A stretch of DNA of 64,000 nucleotides from Diadophis punctatus similis (GCA_023053685.1 JALIGW010000001.1:49457859-49521858); one strand, 5' to 3'. Positions 9,894 through 19,794 are shown, counted from the first letter of the stretch. A program made the numbers and translations. Notes: generated by a model not told the origin, from the letters alone.

Positions 9894-10151
9894 GAGCTGA
9901 GGTGGTGCAGTGGTTAGAGGCAGTACTGCAGGTCACTTTAGCTGACTGTGATCCACAGGTTAGCGGTTCAGATCTCACCGGCTCAAGGTTGACTCAGCCT
10001 TCCATCCTTCCGAGGTAGGTAAAATGAGGACCCAGATTGTTGGGGGCAATATAAATATAAATATACATTGCTTACTGGTGTAAACCGCTTAGAGAGTGCT
10101 TGCACTGTGAGGCTGTATATAAATCTCACAAAATAAAATAAATAAATAAAA
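9894..10151 (+). mobile_element. Sauria-type tRNA-derived SINE
   Basis: The tRNA-like head has an A-box region (GTGGTGCAGTGGTTAGAG) and a B-box region (GGTTCAGATCTCACC). A conserved body follows (CCTTCCATCCTTCCGAGG, TTGGGGGCAATAT), then a LINE-derived tail and AATAAAT repeats. This order is that of squamate Sauria SINEs. It is transcribed by RNA polymerase III and mobilised by a partner LINE; it is not a functional tRNA gene. Confidence 0.9.
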
Positions 10152-10204
10152 AGGATGCAACCAGAAATGAAAATTAATATCTGAAAAAAACATAACAGCT
10201 GGGT

Positions 10205-10375
10205 TTGACAGAGTAAATGGAAGCAACGTGAAAGCTGAGTGACATTGGGCCGGTCACTCTCTCTCAGCCCAACTTACCCCACAGGATTGTTGTTGTGGGG
10301 AAAATGCCTTCAGTGCCTTGAGTTTTTTTATAAAAATAATAAAGATGGGTTATCAATAAATAAATAAAATTGCAA
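10205..10375 (+). mobile_element. CORE/MIR-like SINE fragment
   Basis: The segment with GTCACTCTCTCTCAGCCCAAC, CCCCACAGGATTGTTG and an ending CCTTGAG plus ATAAATAAATAAA is characteristic of reptilian tRNA-SINE bodies with L2-like tails. The tRNA head is missing. Confidence 0.65.
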
Positions 10376-10609
10376 GTAATACTTTCATTTTGTGTTCCTT
10401 TGTTCATTGTTGGATAGGAAAATGGATGGAAAAATTTGAGATGTGCAAATACTGGTAGAAAGATAATATTTGGCTTGTTGTGAGGAATTAATTTGTGGAA
10501 AGAAGTGAGAATGGCTGGGTATAAGAGCTTTTAGCTATTTTGTTATATGGAAGTGAAAGTAAGATATATCAAGTGCAACATAAAAGAGAGTTGAATACAT
10601 TGCTAATAA

Positions 10610-10790
10610 ATTATTTATTATTATTTTTTTTTGTCAAACATGTACAGGATAGTAGTTGTTTGTATAAACATAACATAAGTTAAAAAAAGTACCGATAAAA
10701 GAGGATAATAGGACAGTAGGACAGGGACAGTAGGCACAGTGGTGCGCTTATGCATGCCCCTTACAGACCTCTTAGAAATGGGGAGAGGTC
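10610..10790 (-). mobile_element. CR1-group LINE, 3' end only
   Basis: Same 3' end as at 666-835, 58722 and 63540: GTCAAACATGTACAGGATAG, TAGGACAGGGACAGTAGGCAC and a terminal block encoding a basic segment before the stop (CCCTTACAGACCTCTTAG). It is severely 5'-truncated. Confidence 0.85.
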
Positions 10791-10877
10791 TCAAGACTGA
10801 ATGACTGATGAATGAATGTGGATTGAATACAAAAATTAAGAGTGACCCAAACAAAAGAAGAACATTGGAGTGGTTTG

Positions 10878-11334
10878 GTTTGGTTCAGGGGCGGGTTGCT
10901 CCTACTTCGATGCCGGTGCGCTGCGCGCGCATCGCCATGTTGCGTGCGTGCACATGCTTGCTGTGTGCGCATCGCCATGTTGCGTGCGTGCACATGCTCG
11001 CTATGTGCGCACACCCCCTTGTGCGATTTTCTTTCGCACATGCGCGGAAGCAAAATCTCACCAAAATCTCGTGAGGGGATGCTTGCGCGCATGATTTCGG
11101 CGATTATTTTGCTTCCGTGCATGTGGGGAAGCGAAATCTCATCAAAATCTTGTACGTGTGTGCGCGTCCCCTCACAAGATTTCGGCGAGATTTTGCTTCT
11201 GCGCATGCGCAGGAAGCAAAAAAAGCCGAAAAATTGCTGAAAAAAGATGGCACCGGAGCTGTTTCGCAATCTGCCGGCTGCTACCAGTGCTATAGAGAAG
11301 ACCGTACCGGTAGGAACCCACCCCTGGTTTGGTC
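10878..11334. mobile_element. hAT-type MITE, CpG-rich
   Basis: Element 10886-11326, flanked by gtttggtt (10878-10885) and gtttggtc (11327-11334). Ends are CAGGGGCGGGTTGCTCC and GGAACCCACCCCTG. It contains two ~55-bp internal repeats around 10925-11020 and GCGCATGCGC at 11201-11210. Confidence 0.93.
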
Positions 11335-11432
11335 ATATAGAAAGAAAGAATGAAATGCATAATTAACACCAAATTCCAAAACAAGTATATGAAGAAAGAA
11401 CAGGTCCAGAGAAAGGAGAACAGGTCCAGAGA

Positions 11433-11434
<2 letters not shown>

Positions 11435-11518
<84 letters not shown>
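11435..11518 (+). repeat. (GT)n microsatellite
   Basis: An uninterrupted GT run of 84 bases, preceded by two copies of AACAGGTCCAGAGAAAG. The predicted CVCVCV or THTHTH peptides are artefacts. Confidence 0.99.
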
Positions 11519-11523
<5 letters not shown>

Positions 11524-11534
11524 GCAGAAGGAAT

Positions 11535-11700
11535 AATGGGGGTTAGTGCAACCATTCTTGCTCTCCTTGACCTCTCAGCAGCCTTCAGTACCATCGACCA
11601 TGGTAACCTTTGGGCCAGACATGGGGTTTGGGACAGGGTGGTGCAGTCTTTCACTGGTTTGGTTCCTTTCTCCTATCCAGTGCTGATAGGGAGTGAGAGA
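11535..11700 (+). mobile_element. L2/CR1-type reverse transcriptase fragment
   Basis: It encodes LALLDLSAAFSTIDHGN, the RT motif that reads LLDLSAAFDTIDHG in the L2 at 1829-4240, with the first catalytic aspartate kept. The frame decays after about 11610. Confidence 0.75.
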
Positions 11701-11703
11701 TAA

Positions 11704-11930
11704 CAATTGCAATAGCACTTAGACTTATATACCGCTTCATAGTGCTTTACAGCCCTCTCTAAGCGGTTTACAGAGTTAGCATATTGCTCCCAACAATCTG
11801 GGTTCTCAGTTTACCAACCTCAGAAGAATGGAAGGCTGAGTCAACCTTGAGCCAGTGGGAATCGAACTCTGGTAGTCCCCAAAATTAGCCGGCAATACTG
11901 CATTCTAACCACTGCACCACCATGGCTCAG
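11704..11930 (-). mobile_element. Sauria-type SINE
   Basis: Minus-strand copy: tail AATAGCACTTAGACTTATAT at 11710-11731, body AACAATCTGGGTTCTCAG, GGAAGGCTGAGTCAACCTTG, and head CTAACCACTGCACCACC. The head and B-box are complete. Confidence 0.92.
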
Positions 11931-11948
11931 ATCCCAATGGGATTTTAA

Positions 11949-12062
11949 AAAAAGTTACAATGGCACTGAAAAAAACTAACTTATGACCATTTTTCACACT
12001 TATACCATTGCAGCATCCCCATGGTCACATGATTTATATTTGGATGCTTGATAACTGACAAC
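11949..12062. mobile_element. Fragment of the CAGGTAGTCC MITE
   Basis: It closely matches 7740-7850 (ACAATGGCACTGAAAAAA, TATGACCATTTTTCACACTTA, CATCCCCATGGTCACATG). Neither terminus is present. Confidence 0.85.
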
Positions 12063-12684
12063 TGGGTGTATCACGTTGGTGATGGCTGACGGATCAAGAC
12101 AAGACCCCATCTCCCCCCATGCACATTGTTAAGAAGTTATTGTGCTGTTAAGCACATACACAGCAAAATGTGTTGTAGTAATGGTGTTGCAGTTTGATAT
12201 GAATGCTATTCAGTCAATAAACAGAATATCTTTAATATGTACAAAATAGTAGCAAAGTTAAATAGGAAGTCCAAGTCATACACAGGTATTCAGTCAATGC
12301 GAAGTTTCTTCTTCTTGCCTATCTTTGTTTTAACTCACAAACAAAGATTACAGCTATCACTTAATTCTATACTATCACAGATAATTACTCTTCTCTCCAC
12401 AGCAATTCCACACAGTCATAAAGTAATCTACTCATCAGTAAATCAGCAGAGAGTCTTCAGTCCAGAACACACCATCAAACACCACTCACCACACTAAACC
12501 ACACTAAACCACCAACCACATTGAGCATGCTCTCTTGCTTGCTTATATAGCAATCATCCACAATGCTTTTAAAGCAATATACACAAAACAATGATTTGTG
12601 GCTTAATCATATATTAACACACCCAATCCATCTTTTTAATTGTAAAGTATTACTATTATTATGAGTATTTATTGTTTCAATGTT
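12063..12684. other. Unassigned DNA
   Basis: AT-rich with CACACTAAACCAC repeats near 12485-12510. No family recognised. Confidence 0.4.
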
Positions 12685-12782
12685 TTATTGGCTTTTAATG
12701 TTTGTAAGCTGCCCAGAGTCACTAGCAAACAAGTCGAATGAATGAATGAATGAATGAATGAATGAATGAATGAATGAATGAA
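12685..12782 (+). repeat. LINE 3' tail plus (GAAT)n
   Basis: TTTGTAAGCTGCCCAGAGTCAC is the L2-type 3' end also seen at 7300. It is followed by about 12 GAAT units (12736-12782). Confidence 0.85.
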
Positions 12783-12854
12783 CTGATTGTAAAAGCAAAA
12801 AAAATATGGAGAGCTACTATGCCTGATGTGGTATAAACTAGACTATTTTTTTTT

Positions 12855-13050
12855 GCTTGTGACTTCCAGTTAGTGTTGACTCCTGGTGACTGCCTGGAAA
12901 AGTCTCTACACATTTTGGCTGCATTTCAGATGTGGTTTGTTGTTTTCTTCCTAGAGCTGAGAGAGAGTAACTGACCCACGGTCACCTAGTTGGCTTTGTG
13001 CCTATGACAGAACAAAAACTTGCAGGTTCCTGCTGCGTTAACCACTAAAG
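12855..13050 (-). mobile_element. CORE/MIR-like tRNA SINE
   Basis: It matches the 46265-46462 copy: GACTCCTGGTGACTGCCTGG, TTCCTAGAGCTGAGAGAGAGT, GGTCACCTAGTTGGCTTTGTG, and a tRNA-like end GCGTTAACCAC read in reverse. Confidence 0.7.
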
Positions 13051-13637
13051 TTTATATTTTTTCTTTTCCCCATCTCTTTCTTTTAGTTTCTTTTGCCCAC
13101 TTTTTAGTCTTTTTTATTTTTTACTCTGTATAATATTCACCCCCAAAAGGGAATGATATGAATACATTATTATGGTTTTGTTTATGGTTGGTTGCATCAC
13201 AGTGAGATGTTTAGACTGGATTTGGCATTTTTATCCACCTGCTGAGTCCTTTTTATCCACCTGATGGTGTTAAAAGTATCATTGCAGGATATAAGCTGCT
13301 CCAATTGAAGCTGCCTTTTGCAATTGACTGATGGTGGTTTTGTCAATGCCAATGGCATTCAAGTGGTGCTCCAGGTGTTTTGGGATTGCACCGAAGACAT
13401 CTATTACAAGTAGTAACTGTGAGAGGGATCTTGGAGTCCTAGTGGATAACCATTTAAATATGAGCCAGTAGTGTGCAGCAGCTGCCCAAAAAGCCAACAC
13501 AGTTCTAGGCTGCATTAACAGAAGGATAGAATCAAGATCACGTGAAGTGTTAATACCATTTTATAATGCCTTGGTAAGGCCACACTTGGAATATTGCATT
13601 CAGTTTTGGTCACCACGATGCAAAAAGGATGTCGAGA

Positions 13638-14189
13638 CTCTAGAACCGTGGTGGCAAACCTATGGCACGCGTGCCAGAGGTGGCACGCAGAGCCATAGAA
13701 GCCGGCACGCGAGGGTTCCCACCGGCAAACCGGAAGTGCGAAAAAACGCACTTCCGGTTTGCCAGTGTGCTGTTTTTTGCACTCCGGAGGGTTCAGGGAA
13801 GCTCCCTGAAGCTCTGGAATGCAAAAAACTACAAAATGGACAAACCGGAAGTGCACTTTTCCGCACTTCCGGTTTGTCCGTTTTGTAGTTTTTTGCATTC
13901 CGGAGCTTCAGGGAGCTTCCCTGAACCCTCCGGAGTGCAAAAAACAGCATACCGGCAAACCGGAAGTGCGTTTTTTTCGCACTTCCGGTTTACCGGTTTC
14001 GTCGTTCCAGGCTCCGGTAACCTTTGTGCGGGGGTGGGGGGTTGTGCGCATGCGCAGGGGGCAGCATGGGGGGGTGTTGTGCGCATGCGTGGGGGGGAGG
14101 GAATGGGTGTGGGCACGCGAGCGCGCGCGAGCGCGCCCCCCCCCTTTTGGCACACGAGCCGAAAAAGGTTCGCCACCACTGCTCTAGAA
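13638..14189. mobile_element. hAT-type element inserted in CR1, with a giant internal hairpin
   Basis: Element 13646-14181 with a perfect duplication ctctagaa at 13638-13645 and 14182-14189. Ends are CCGTGGTGGCAAACCT and GGTTCGCCACCACTG. The interior is a near-perfect inverted repeat (13721-13997), then a GC- and CpG-rich segment. No transposase. Confidence 0.95.
13721..13997. repeat. Inverted repeat with ~135-bp arms
   Basis: Left arm 13721-13856 and right arm 13861-13997 are complementary with only a handful of mismatches around a ~4-8 nt loop. Each arm contains smaller hairpins of ACCGGAAGTG and its complement, giving six copies in total (13729, 13749, 13844, 13864, 13959, 13980). Confidence 0.95.
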
Positions 14190-14857
14190 AGAGTGCAGAG
14201 AAGAGCAACAAAGATGATTAGGGGACTGGAGGCTAAAACATATGAAGAACGGTTGCAGGAACTGGGTATGTCTAGTTTAATGAAAAGAAGGACTAGTGGA
14301 GATATGATAGCAGTGTTCCAATATCTCAGGGGTTGCCACAAAGAAGAGGGAGTTAAACTATTCTCCAAAGCACCTGAGGGTAGAACAAGAAGCAATGGGT
14401 GGAAACTAAACAAGGAGAGAAGCAACTTAGAACTAAGGAGAAATTTCCTGACAGTTAGAACAATTAATCCATGGAACAGCCTGCCTCCAGAAGTTGTGAA
14501 TGCTCCAACACTGGAGGTTTTTAAGAAGATGTTGGATAACCATTTGTCTGAAGTAGTGTAGGGTTTCTTGCCCAGGCAGGGGGTTGGATTAGAAGATCTC
14601 CAAGGTCCCTTCCAACTCTGTTGTTATTATTATTATTACTATTGATACTACCTTTATTTTCTTTTGCCACACTCATTCTTCTTCTGTTTGCTGGTCTTTG
14701 TATTTTGTGATTTTCTTTAATTATATTTTTTTCTATTCTGCTGTCTCCAGGTCTAAAAAATCCATGATGTAGATTTTTTTTGGTCTTCATTTTCCATTTG
14801 TCTATTCTGTAATCTCAAAAGTTCTTGCTTGTAAGCAAATCATATTTCTTGCAGAAA

Positions 14858-15256
14858 CAGGTAGTCCTCGACTTATGATTACACAATTGAGCCCAAATTT
14901 TATGTTTCTAAGCGAGACTTTTGTTAAGTGAGATTTGCCCCATTTTGCGACCTTTCTCGTCACAGTTGTTAAGTGAATCATTGCAGTTGTTAAGTTAGTA
15001 ACGCAGTTGTTAAGTGAATCTGGCTTCCCCATTGACTTTGCTTGTCAGAAGGTTGCAAAAGGGGACCACATGATCCCAGGACACTACAACTGTCATAAAT
15101 GTGAGACAGTTGCAAACAGTCTGAATTTTGATTACATGACCATGGGGATTTCTCAAACTTTTGTAAGTGTGAAAAATGGTCGTAAGTCATTTTTTTCAGT
15201 GATGTTGTAACTTTGAACAGTCACTAAATGAACTGCTGTAAGTTGAGGACTACCTG
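14858..15256. mobile_element. CAGGTAGTCC MITE, inverted copy
   Basis: Termini CAGGTAGTCCTCGACTTA (14858) and GAGGACTACCTG (15256). The body is the reverse complement of the 7697-8092 copy. It is inserted within the R4-like element. The left flank reads AA, not TA, while the right flank is TA. Confidence 0.88.
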
Positions 15257-15433
15257 TATTCCAATGCGCCATTGTTGCTGCTTTGTCATGCCTTTGTTTG
15301 TAGTCAGTCTGGGTGATCTTCTTGCAGCAGCTAACCAGGTGGTGCACTGTTTCTCCAGCTTCTTTGCAGAGATGTCATTTGCTGTCTGTTGCTGGCTTCT
15401 CAATTCTGGCGTTGTATGTATTTGTTCTTAAAG

Positions 15434-16115
15434 CTTGGTTTCAGGGGTGGGTTCCTCCCAGTTCGGACCAGATCGCCCGAACCATTAGCGACCTGCTGTG
15501 ATGTAATTTTGGCGTCACGGATCCGGTTCTGTCTGTGCCGGTCCGTGCTCGCCGCCATCTTTTTTTCTGAATTTTCGGCCGATTTTCCTGTGTTTGGATG
15601 GCTTCACAGCGTTCTGTGCTTTGAAAAAAGCCCTCCCGCCCACCCCCCGGGTTAATACTGACCTTTATTTCTTTGCCCGAAGCATAGCTGATGAGCTCCT
15701 CAGCTGTGTTTTAGGCTGAATCCACCTTCTGAGCATGCGTGGAAGTGAAATCTCGCAAGGCAGAGGTGGGTTCCTGCCGGAGCTGTCCGGTATGCAGCTC
15801 TGGTAGGGAGGGGCCGATTGCGCAATATGCGCGCGACCGCTCTGGAGCCCTCTCTGCCGGTCCGTCGCGTGCGTCGCCATCTTTTTCTGTGAATTTTTGG
15901 GCGATTTTGCTTCCGCGCATGCGCAGAAGCAAAATTACGCGAGGGGGCATACGAGCATAGCGAACGCGCATGCACCCGAAATGTGGAGATGCGTGCGCAG
16001 CGCACCGGAACTGGTAAGGAAGTAACCCGCCGCTGGTGCAAGGGGACGTGCACATGCAAAACATCGCAACGCGAACCGGTGGCAAAGGTAAGTGAAACCC
16101 ACCTCTGCTTGGTTT
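15434..16115. mobile_element. hAT-type element carrying a nested hAT
   Basis: Element 15442-16107 with a perfect duplication cttggttt at 15434-15441 and 16108-16115. Ends are CAGGGGTGGGTTCCTCCC and GAAACCCACCTCTG. It contains GCCGCCATCT at 15551-15560. The 45743-46234 element is the same subfamily in reverse. It sits inside the R4-like LINE. Confidence 0.94.
15753..16043. mobile_element. Nested hAT-type MITE
   Basis: Inner ends CAGAGGTGGGTTCCTG (15761) and GTAACCCGCCGCTG (to 16035). Flanks tcgcaagg and gtgcaagg agree at 6 of 8 positions. It contains GCGCATGCGC at 15915-15924. Absence of the equivalent segment from 45743-46234 supports a later insertion. Confidence 0.8.
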
Positions 16116-16352
16116 TATGTAACCAGAGTTAGCCGTGTCTCACTCTTCAACTTTTCTGCTCTTAGCCGTTGCCAGGTCTTCTTGTTATCTGCTTTTTAAA
16201 AAATGTTCTGGCTATGTAATTGCCTTGCTGTGTGATTCTTCATTTAATCTTTCTTGTAGGCTAGTTTGGTCTCTGCAGTACTCAGTAGGTATTCCTGGTA
16301 TACTAGCTTCAGTGCATCTTCTTCACTAGCCTTCAGATACTCTTTCAATGCC

Positions 16353-16494
16353 CTTCTTCTTCTTCTTCTTCTTCTTCTTCTTCTTCTTCTTCTTCTTCTT
16401 CTTCTTCTTCTTCTTCTTCTTCTTCTTCTTCTTCTTCTTCTTCTTCTTCTTCTTCTTCTTCTTCTTCTTCTTCTTCTTCTTCTTCTTCTTCTTC
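16353..16494 (+). repeat. (CTT)n / (GAA)n triplet repeat, ~47 units
   Basis: 142 bases of uninterrupted CTT on the plus strand (GAA on minus). On the minus strand it lies in frame in the R4-like ORF just after the GGYGMFQV motif, where related proteins have a short glutamate-rich stretch. Confidence 0.99.
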
Positions 16495-16745
16495 AAACAT
16501 CTGATGTACTTGGAACATTCCATATCCACCTTTGCTCCTTGGTAAGTAGATTCTGTCAACACTGTGTGGATGAAGGACATGATCCATTGTCATTATTTTT
16601 TCTTGTCTTAGTACCCAAGGCTTTTTAGTTCCGCTTGAGTCCAGTCCACTATTCCAGCTGTGTATCTAATGATTGGAATTGCCCAGGTGTTAATTGCCTT
16701 AATGGTGTTTCCTCCATTGATTTTGGAGTTTAAGATCTTCATTCA

Positions 16746-18215
16746 ATGAAAATGTGTGATTCGTGGGACCTTGAGTACAGATTAAATTCTCTTAGATGTT
16801 TTAATCATGTAACAAATAGTTTTTCCCCTTATTGAATTGGAAATTGTGTATATTTTTCAAGGCAATCTCTCAACAGCATAAGAAGGGAGCTCATATTAAT
16901 GTAAATATATCTAAACAGTACAAGGATATCTAATGCACCTAATTAAATAACACAATTACATTTCAATATTTTCATTTCCTAAATTTTGCAATACCACTGT
17001 GTAAATATTAAAAGTATAAAAATGTGCACATTAATAAACATCTTTGGGGAAAACCACTTAATGTTTTTCTTGCAAATGGGTTGATTGAAAGGATGTTTTC
17101 AGGTAGATTTGTAGGGAAAAAGACTTGCAAATGATGAAAAGTAGGACAGCTCATGAGACACTGAGTTAAAAAGGTCCATTTTTTTGCTTTTTCTTCTTTG
17201 GCCTGGTGCATTATCTAAACAAGAATAGAAGCATTTGCCTAATTCCATTTAAACTTAGAAGGGGAAAAAAAGAGGGTCGGGTTTTGCAATATATTTTTTA
17301 TCTTGAAGTTTTTAAAAGTAAAAAATGTTGCTTCACCCTACCCATATGAAGAACATATAGTGCCTGGAGTGATATGGTAACAAGCACTTTTTGGGAAACA
17401 GGGAAGAAAGGAAGAAGAGAGATGGACAAAATTTCACACTATCCTTTGCAAGAGTCTGTTGAAGAAAGCTTGGCTTAATAAATATATTCTAGGGATACAG
17501 AAGTCTAATTTGACTTTTAAAAAGCATTCCTGTCTGCCTGGAAATACCTAGTGCTTTGGTGCCACACTTCTAAAATGTTTGTCTGAGGAAGGTTCCTAAG
17601 ACATTTGAGCTTCAAAAGTTGGGGAAATGAAAATGCTACTTGACTTGAGTTGCACCAACATTATGTTGAAAAACTGAATATATACAGCATTTAAAAATCC
17701 CTTCCTAATGCCTTTTAGAAAGTCTTTGCATTTAACTTATGCCGAAAAGGAGATGTTGATGGGAAAATAGCACAATAGCCTAGTATAAAAATATAGTCAA
17801 AAGGATATATATTCCTAGGATTTTCAGTTTTTTAGTATGTCTGTTCCATATCTGCTATCTATCTTGGAATAATGGAAATAAGCATAAATCGGATGGCTGG
17901 ATGAGGACAGTCCATTCCTTGGAAATCTGTTTTTAGAAGGCAAAAGGGATATCCCTGTAATGTATGATTTCAATGGTCTTCAAGAGCAAACCAGCATGTA
18001 GCGGGTAGTGGATATAAAGTATACTAGGCAATGTCAGATCTTGCTGCCTGGGTCTACAAGGGATGAAACTGTACAACCACTGATTTAGAAAGACGCTTCC
18101 CATAATTTGTCAGAATCATCAGGCCATATAATTTTTCCTTAAAAAAATTGTTGATGGGTATCAACAAGATTGCATTGTCTTTCAACATTTAGGCATAATA
18201 GACAGTTGCAGAATC
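16746..18215. other. Unassigned single-copy-looking DNA
   Basis: No repeat, RNA gene or convincing ORF seen. It begins at the truncation point of the R4-like LINE. Confidence 0.45.
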
Positions 18216-18500
18216 ACCTATATCAGCGGTTCTCAACCTGGGGGTTGTGACCCCTTTGGGGGTTGAACGACCCTTTCCCAGGGGTCGGGAGACTTTGCCT
18301 GGATGCCGTCATTTGGGTTCTTTTACCCTCTGCGCATGCACAGAACGCTTTGCGCATGCACAGAGGGTAAAAGAACCCAAATGGCGGTGGCGGGGCAGGG
18401 GTCATGGCGGTGGGCGCGGCGGCGGGGTGGGTCATGGTAGGGGCACGGGGGCGGGTCACGGGTCACGGCATTAGGAAGGTTGAGAACCACTGACCTGTAT
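18216..18500. mobile_element. SPIN-like non-autonomous hAT
   Basis: Element 18224-18492 with flanks acctatat / acctgtat (7/8). The left end CAGCGGTTCTCAACCTGGGG continues into GACCCCTTTGGGGGTTGAACG, and the right end is GGTTGAGAACCACTG. These terminal sequences closely resemble the SPIN family of horizontally transferred hAT transposons. The interior is a GC-rich segment with an 18-bp inverted repeat around CTCTGCGCATGCACAG. Confidence 0.85.
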
Positions 18501-18921
18501 TCTCATATTTACAGCATTCAGCAATACTAGTGGGATATCCTGCACTCAGATTATTTTCATTCTGGGACAAAACGTGTCTGCCTTGCTTTTTGCCAGTTTT
18601 TATCGTTTATGCTTGTTTGGATGACTGAGGTCTTTTGGCATCATCCAAAGCTCTGTTAAATTTCCTTTGTTCTGGCTCTGCCCTTGGTTAGTTACCATTC
18701 CTCAACATCTTTATGGCACCTTCTAAGGTTAAAGCAATTTCCACAGGGATAAAAATTTGCCCAGTGCCCATAAGCTTCATTATTCATTATTCATTCATGA
18801 TAGCTTCATTTCTGTTATTTGTAAACTTAGTCCTCTACCTGCTCCTGTATTATGCATTTTATATAGGCCTCAAGAAATTTCCCAGATTTCTGTGTTCTGA
18901 TTTTGATACTATCCTAACAGA
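18501..18921. other. Unassigned DNA
   Basis: AT-rich; nothing recognised. It directly abuts the end of the gag-position ORF, so one boundary of the LTR element may lie near 18900. Confidence 0.4.
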
Positions 18922-19680
18922 TTAAGTTCCTCCCAGGTACACAATATTCATCACAAATGTTCCCAAGTCAAGAAGATTGCCCGCTGGTGGCAGCCCGAAT
19001 CTGAGTTGGTGTTGCGGGGCTGGTAGACTCCAGAACCCTTGTGGCAGGCCCTGCATTCCGTGGCTGGGCTGGGTCATCTGTGGCTGGATGCTGGGACACT
19101 GTGCCCCGGGGGTAATGGAACCCCCAGCCGGTCTGGGTTGAGGTGTGAGGCTGTGAGCCAAACCACCATGTACTGAGTGAAAGGACATGGACGCTCCGCT
19201 CCATTGCGCTGCAACTCCCTGACCCGGGAAGGTGAATGTCGGCTGTGCCAGGGTCCACTTAGGGTGCACGGGGCCGAGGGGCTGAGTTGCCCCACTCATG
19301 CTGAGCTGGCTCAGCTGCTCTGGGATACCGGCCAGTGACTGGCTACATGACGCCGGTGGGGAACTCCACTCTCCGGAACGCCTGTGGCGCGTCTGCTTTG
19401 GCATTCTCCACTCGAGGGTCGGAGCTTGTCCCACACCCATTTGTGGTTCCAACAGCAACTCCTGGTATGGGGTAATTCCCGTAGCTTTGCCTTGCAGGGT
19501 CAGGTCCATTCGTGAGCTCCGCTCAGGCATCGGCTCCTTGCATGGGGCAACCAGTTGGCGTGCAGCTTCTGTGGCCTTTATGGCTTCCGTCATTGCTGGT
19601 GAAGGAAAGTAGAGGGTATCAACAGGAGTTGTTGAGCCTCTGTCTGCTACTTCCTTCGTGGCCTTCTTGTCTTCCCCCAT
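18922..19680 (-). CDS. gag-position ORF of an LTR retroelement, 252 codons
   Basis: An uninterrupted minus-strand frame begins 115 bp inside a 393-bp LTR, the place where gag starts in LTR retroelements. The protein is rich in Pro, Gln, Ser and Gly, with an N-terminal charged part (EAIKATEAARQLV, residues ~32-44), then a long low-complexity stretch. I see no CCHC zinc knuckle, protease or RT motif, and no second LTR before 18500, so the element looks truncated after the gag start. Whether it is Ty3/Gypsy-like or an endogenous retrovirus cannot be settled from this segment. A host gene is less likely given the adjacent LTR. Confidence 0.55.
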   Translation of the reverse strand: MGEDKKATKEVADRGSTTPVDTLYFPSPAMTEAIKATEAARQLVAPCKEPMPERSSRMDLTLQGKATGITPYQELLLEPQMGVGQAPTLEWRMPKQTRHRRSGEWSSPPASCSQSLAGIPEQLSQLSMSGATQPLGPVHPKWTLAQPTFTFPGQGVAAQWSGASMSFHSVHGGLAHSLTPQPRPAGGSITPGAQCPSIQPQMTQPSHGMQGLPQGFWSLPAPQHQLRFGLPPAGNLLDLGTFVMNIVYLGGT

Positions 19681-19794
19681 CTTCCCTGAGTCTTCGCATC
19701 ACCCGAGTTCAGGTTGACGCTTGGGGCTCAGGACCCCAGACAGCACCCCAAAGTTTGGGGGAGCTACTTTAGTTTAGAAAGACATTTGGGTTAA
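19681..19794 (-). other. LTR-element leader with possible tRNA-Pro-like primer site
   Basis: Between LTR and ORF, the minus strand contains TGGGGTGCTGTCTGGGGT (about 19741-19761), partly similar to primer-binding sites complementary to tRNA-Pro. It sits about 40 bases from the LTR end rather than adjacent, which is unusual, so this is a weak call. Confidence 0.3.

Larger units (their letters stand above)
13414..14645 (+). mobile_element. CR1 LINE, 5'-truncated, split by a hAT
   Basis: CR1 C-terminal coding lies before the hAT ([18 protein letters not shown], 13570-13637) and resumes after it (ERVQRRATKMIRGLEAKTYEER ... NSLPPEVVNAPTLEVFKKMLDNH; 14190-14561, quoted in part). The 3' UTR CCAAGGTCCCTTCCAACTC and a TTATTATT terminus (14620-14645) are diagnostic of CR1. 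Joined across the hAT target duplication the frame looks continuous, so the CR1 was fairly young when the hAT arrived. Confidence 0.93.
13262..16745 (-). mobile_element. R4-like (R2-group) LINE, 3' part, broken into pieces
   Basis: Minus-strand coding pieces lie in order at 16745-16495, 16350-16116, 15441-15257, 14857-14646 and 13413-13262. Motifs: KAINTWAIPIIRYTAGIVDW and TRKIMTMDHVLHP with YLPRSKGGYGMFQV in the first; ETVHHLVSCCK and YKQRHDKAATMAHW (zinc-knuckle region then conserved helix) in the third; FGAIPKHLEHHLNAIGI with GAAYILQ in the last. This order matches the C-terminal half of R4/Dong-like proteins. Gaps are filled by a GAA/TTC run, a hAT with another hAT inside it, a TA-flanked MITE, and a CR1 that contains a hAT. 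The RT catalytic core is absent because of truncation at about 16745. Clade assignment is from memory; a Tx1-like relative is possible. Confidence 0.75.

Noticed and set aside
10808..11269. Overlapping ORFs on both strands
   Set aside because: These are open frames in the CpG-rich hAT MITE interior, not conserved coding.
11350..11703. ORFs with CVCVCV and THTHTH runs
   Set aside because: Artefacts of the (GT)n microsatellite. The downstream LLDLSAAF segment is an RT fragment, annotated separately.
13662..14561. 299-codon ORF as a single protein
   Set aside because: Its first half is the hAT hairpin and GC-rich interior; only the last third (from about 14190) is CR1 protein. A chance fusion.
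16326..16628. Poly-Leu, poly-Lys, poly-Glu and poly-Phe ORFs
   Set aside because: All are readings of the (CTT)n array. Only the Glu frame is meaningful, as an expansion in a dead LINE ORF.
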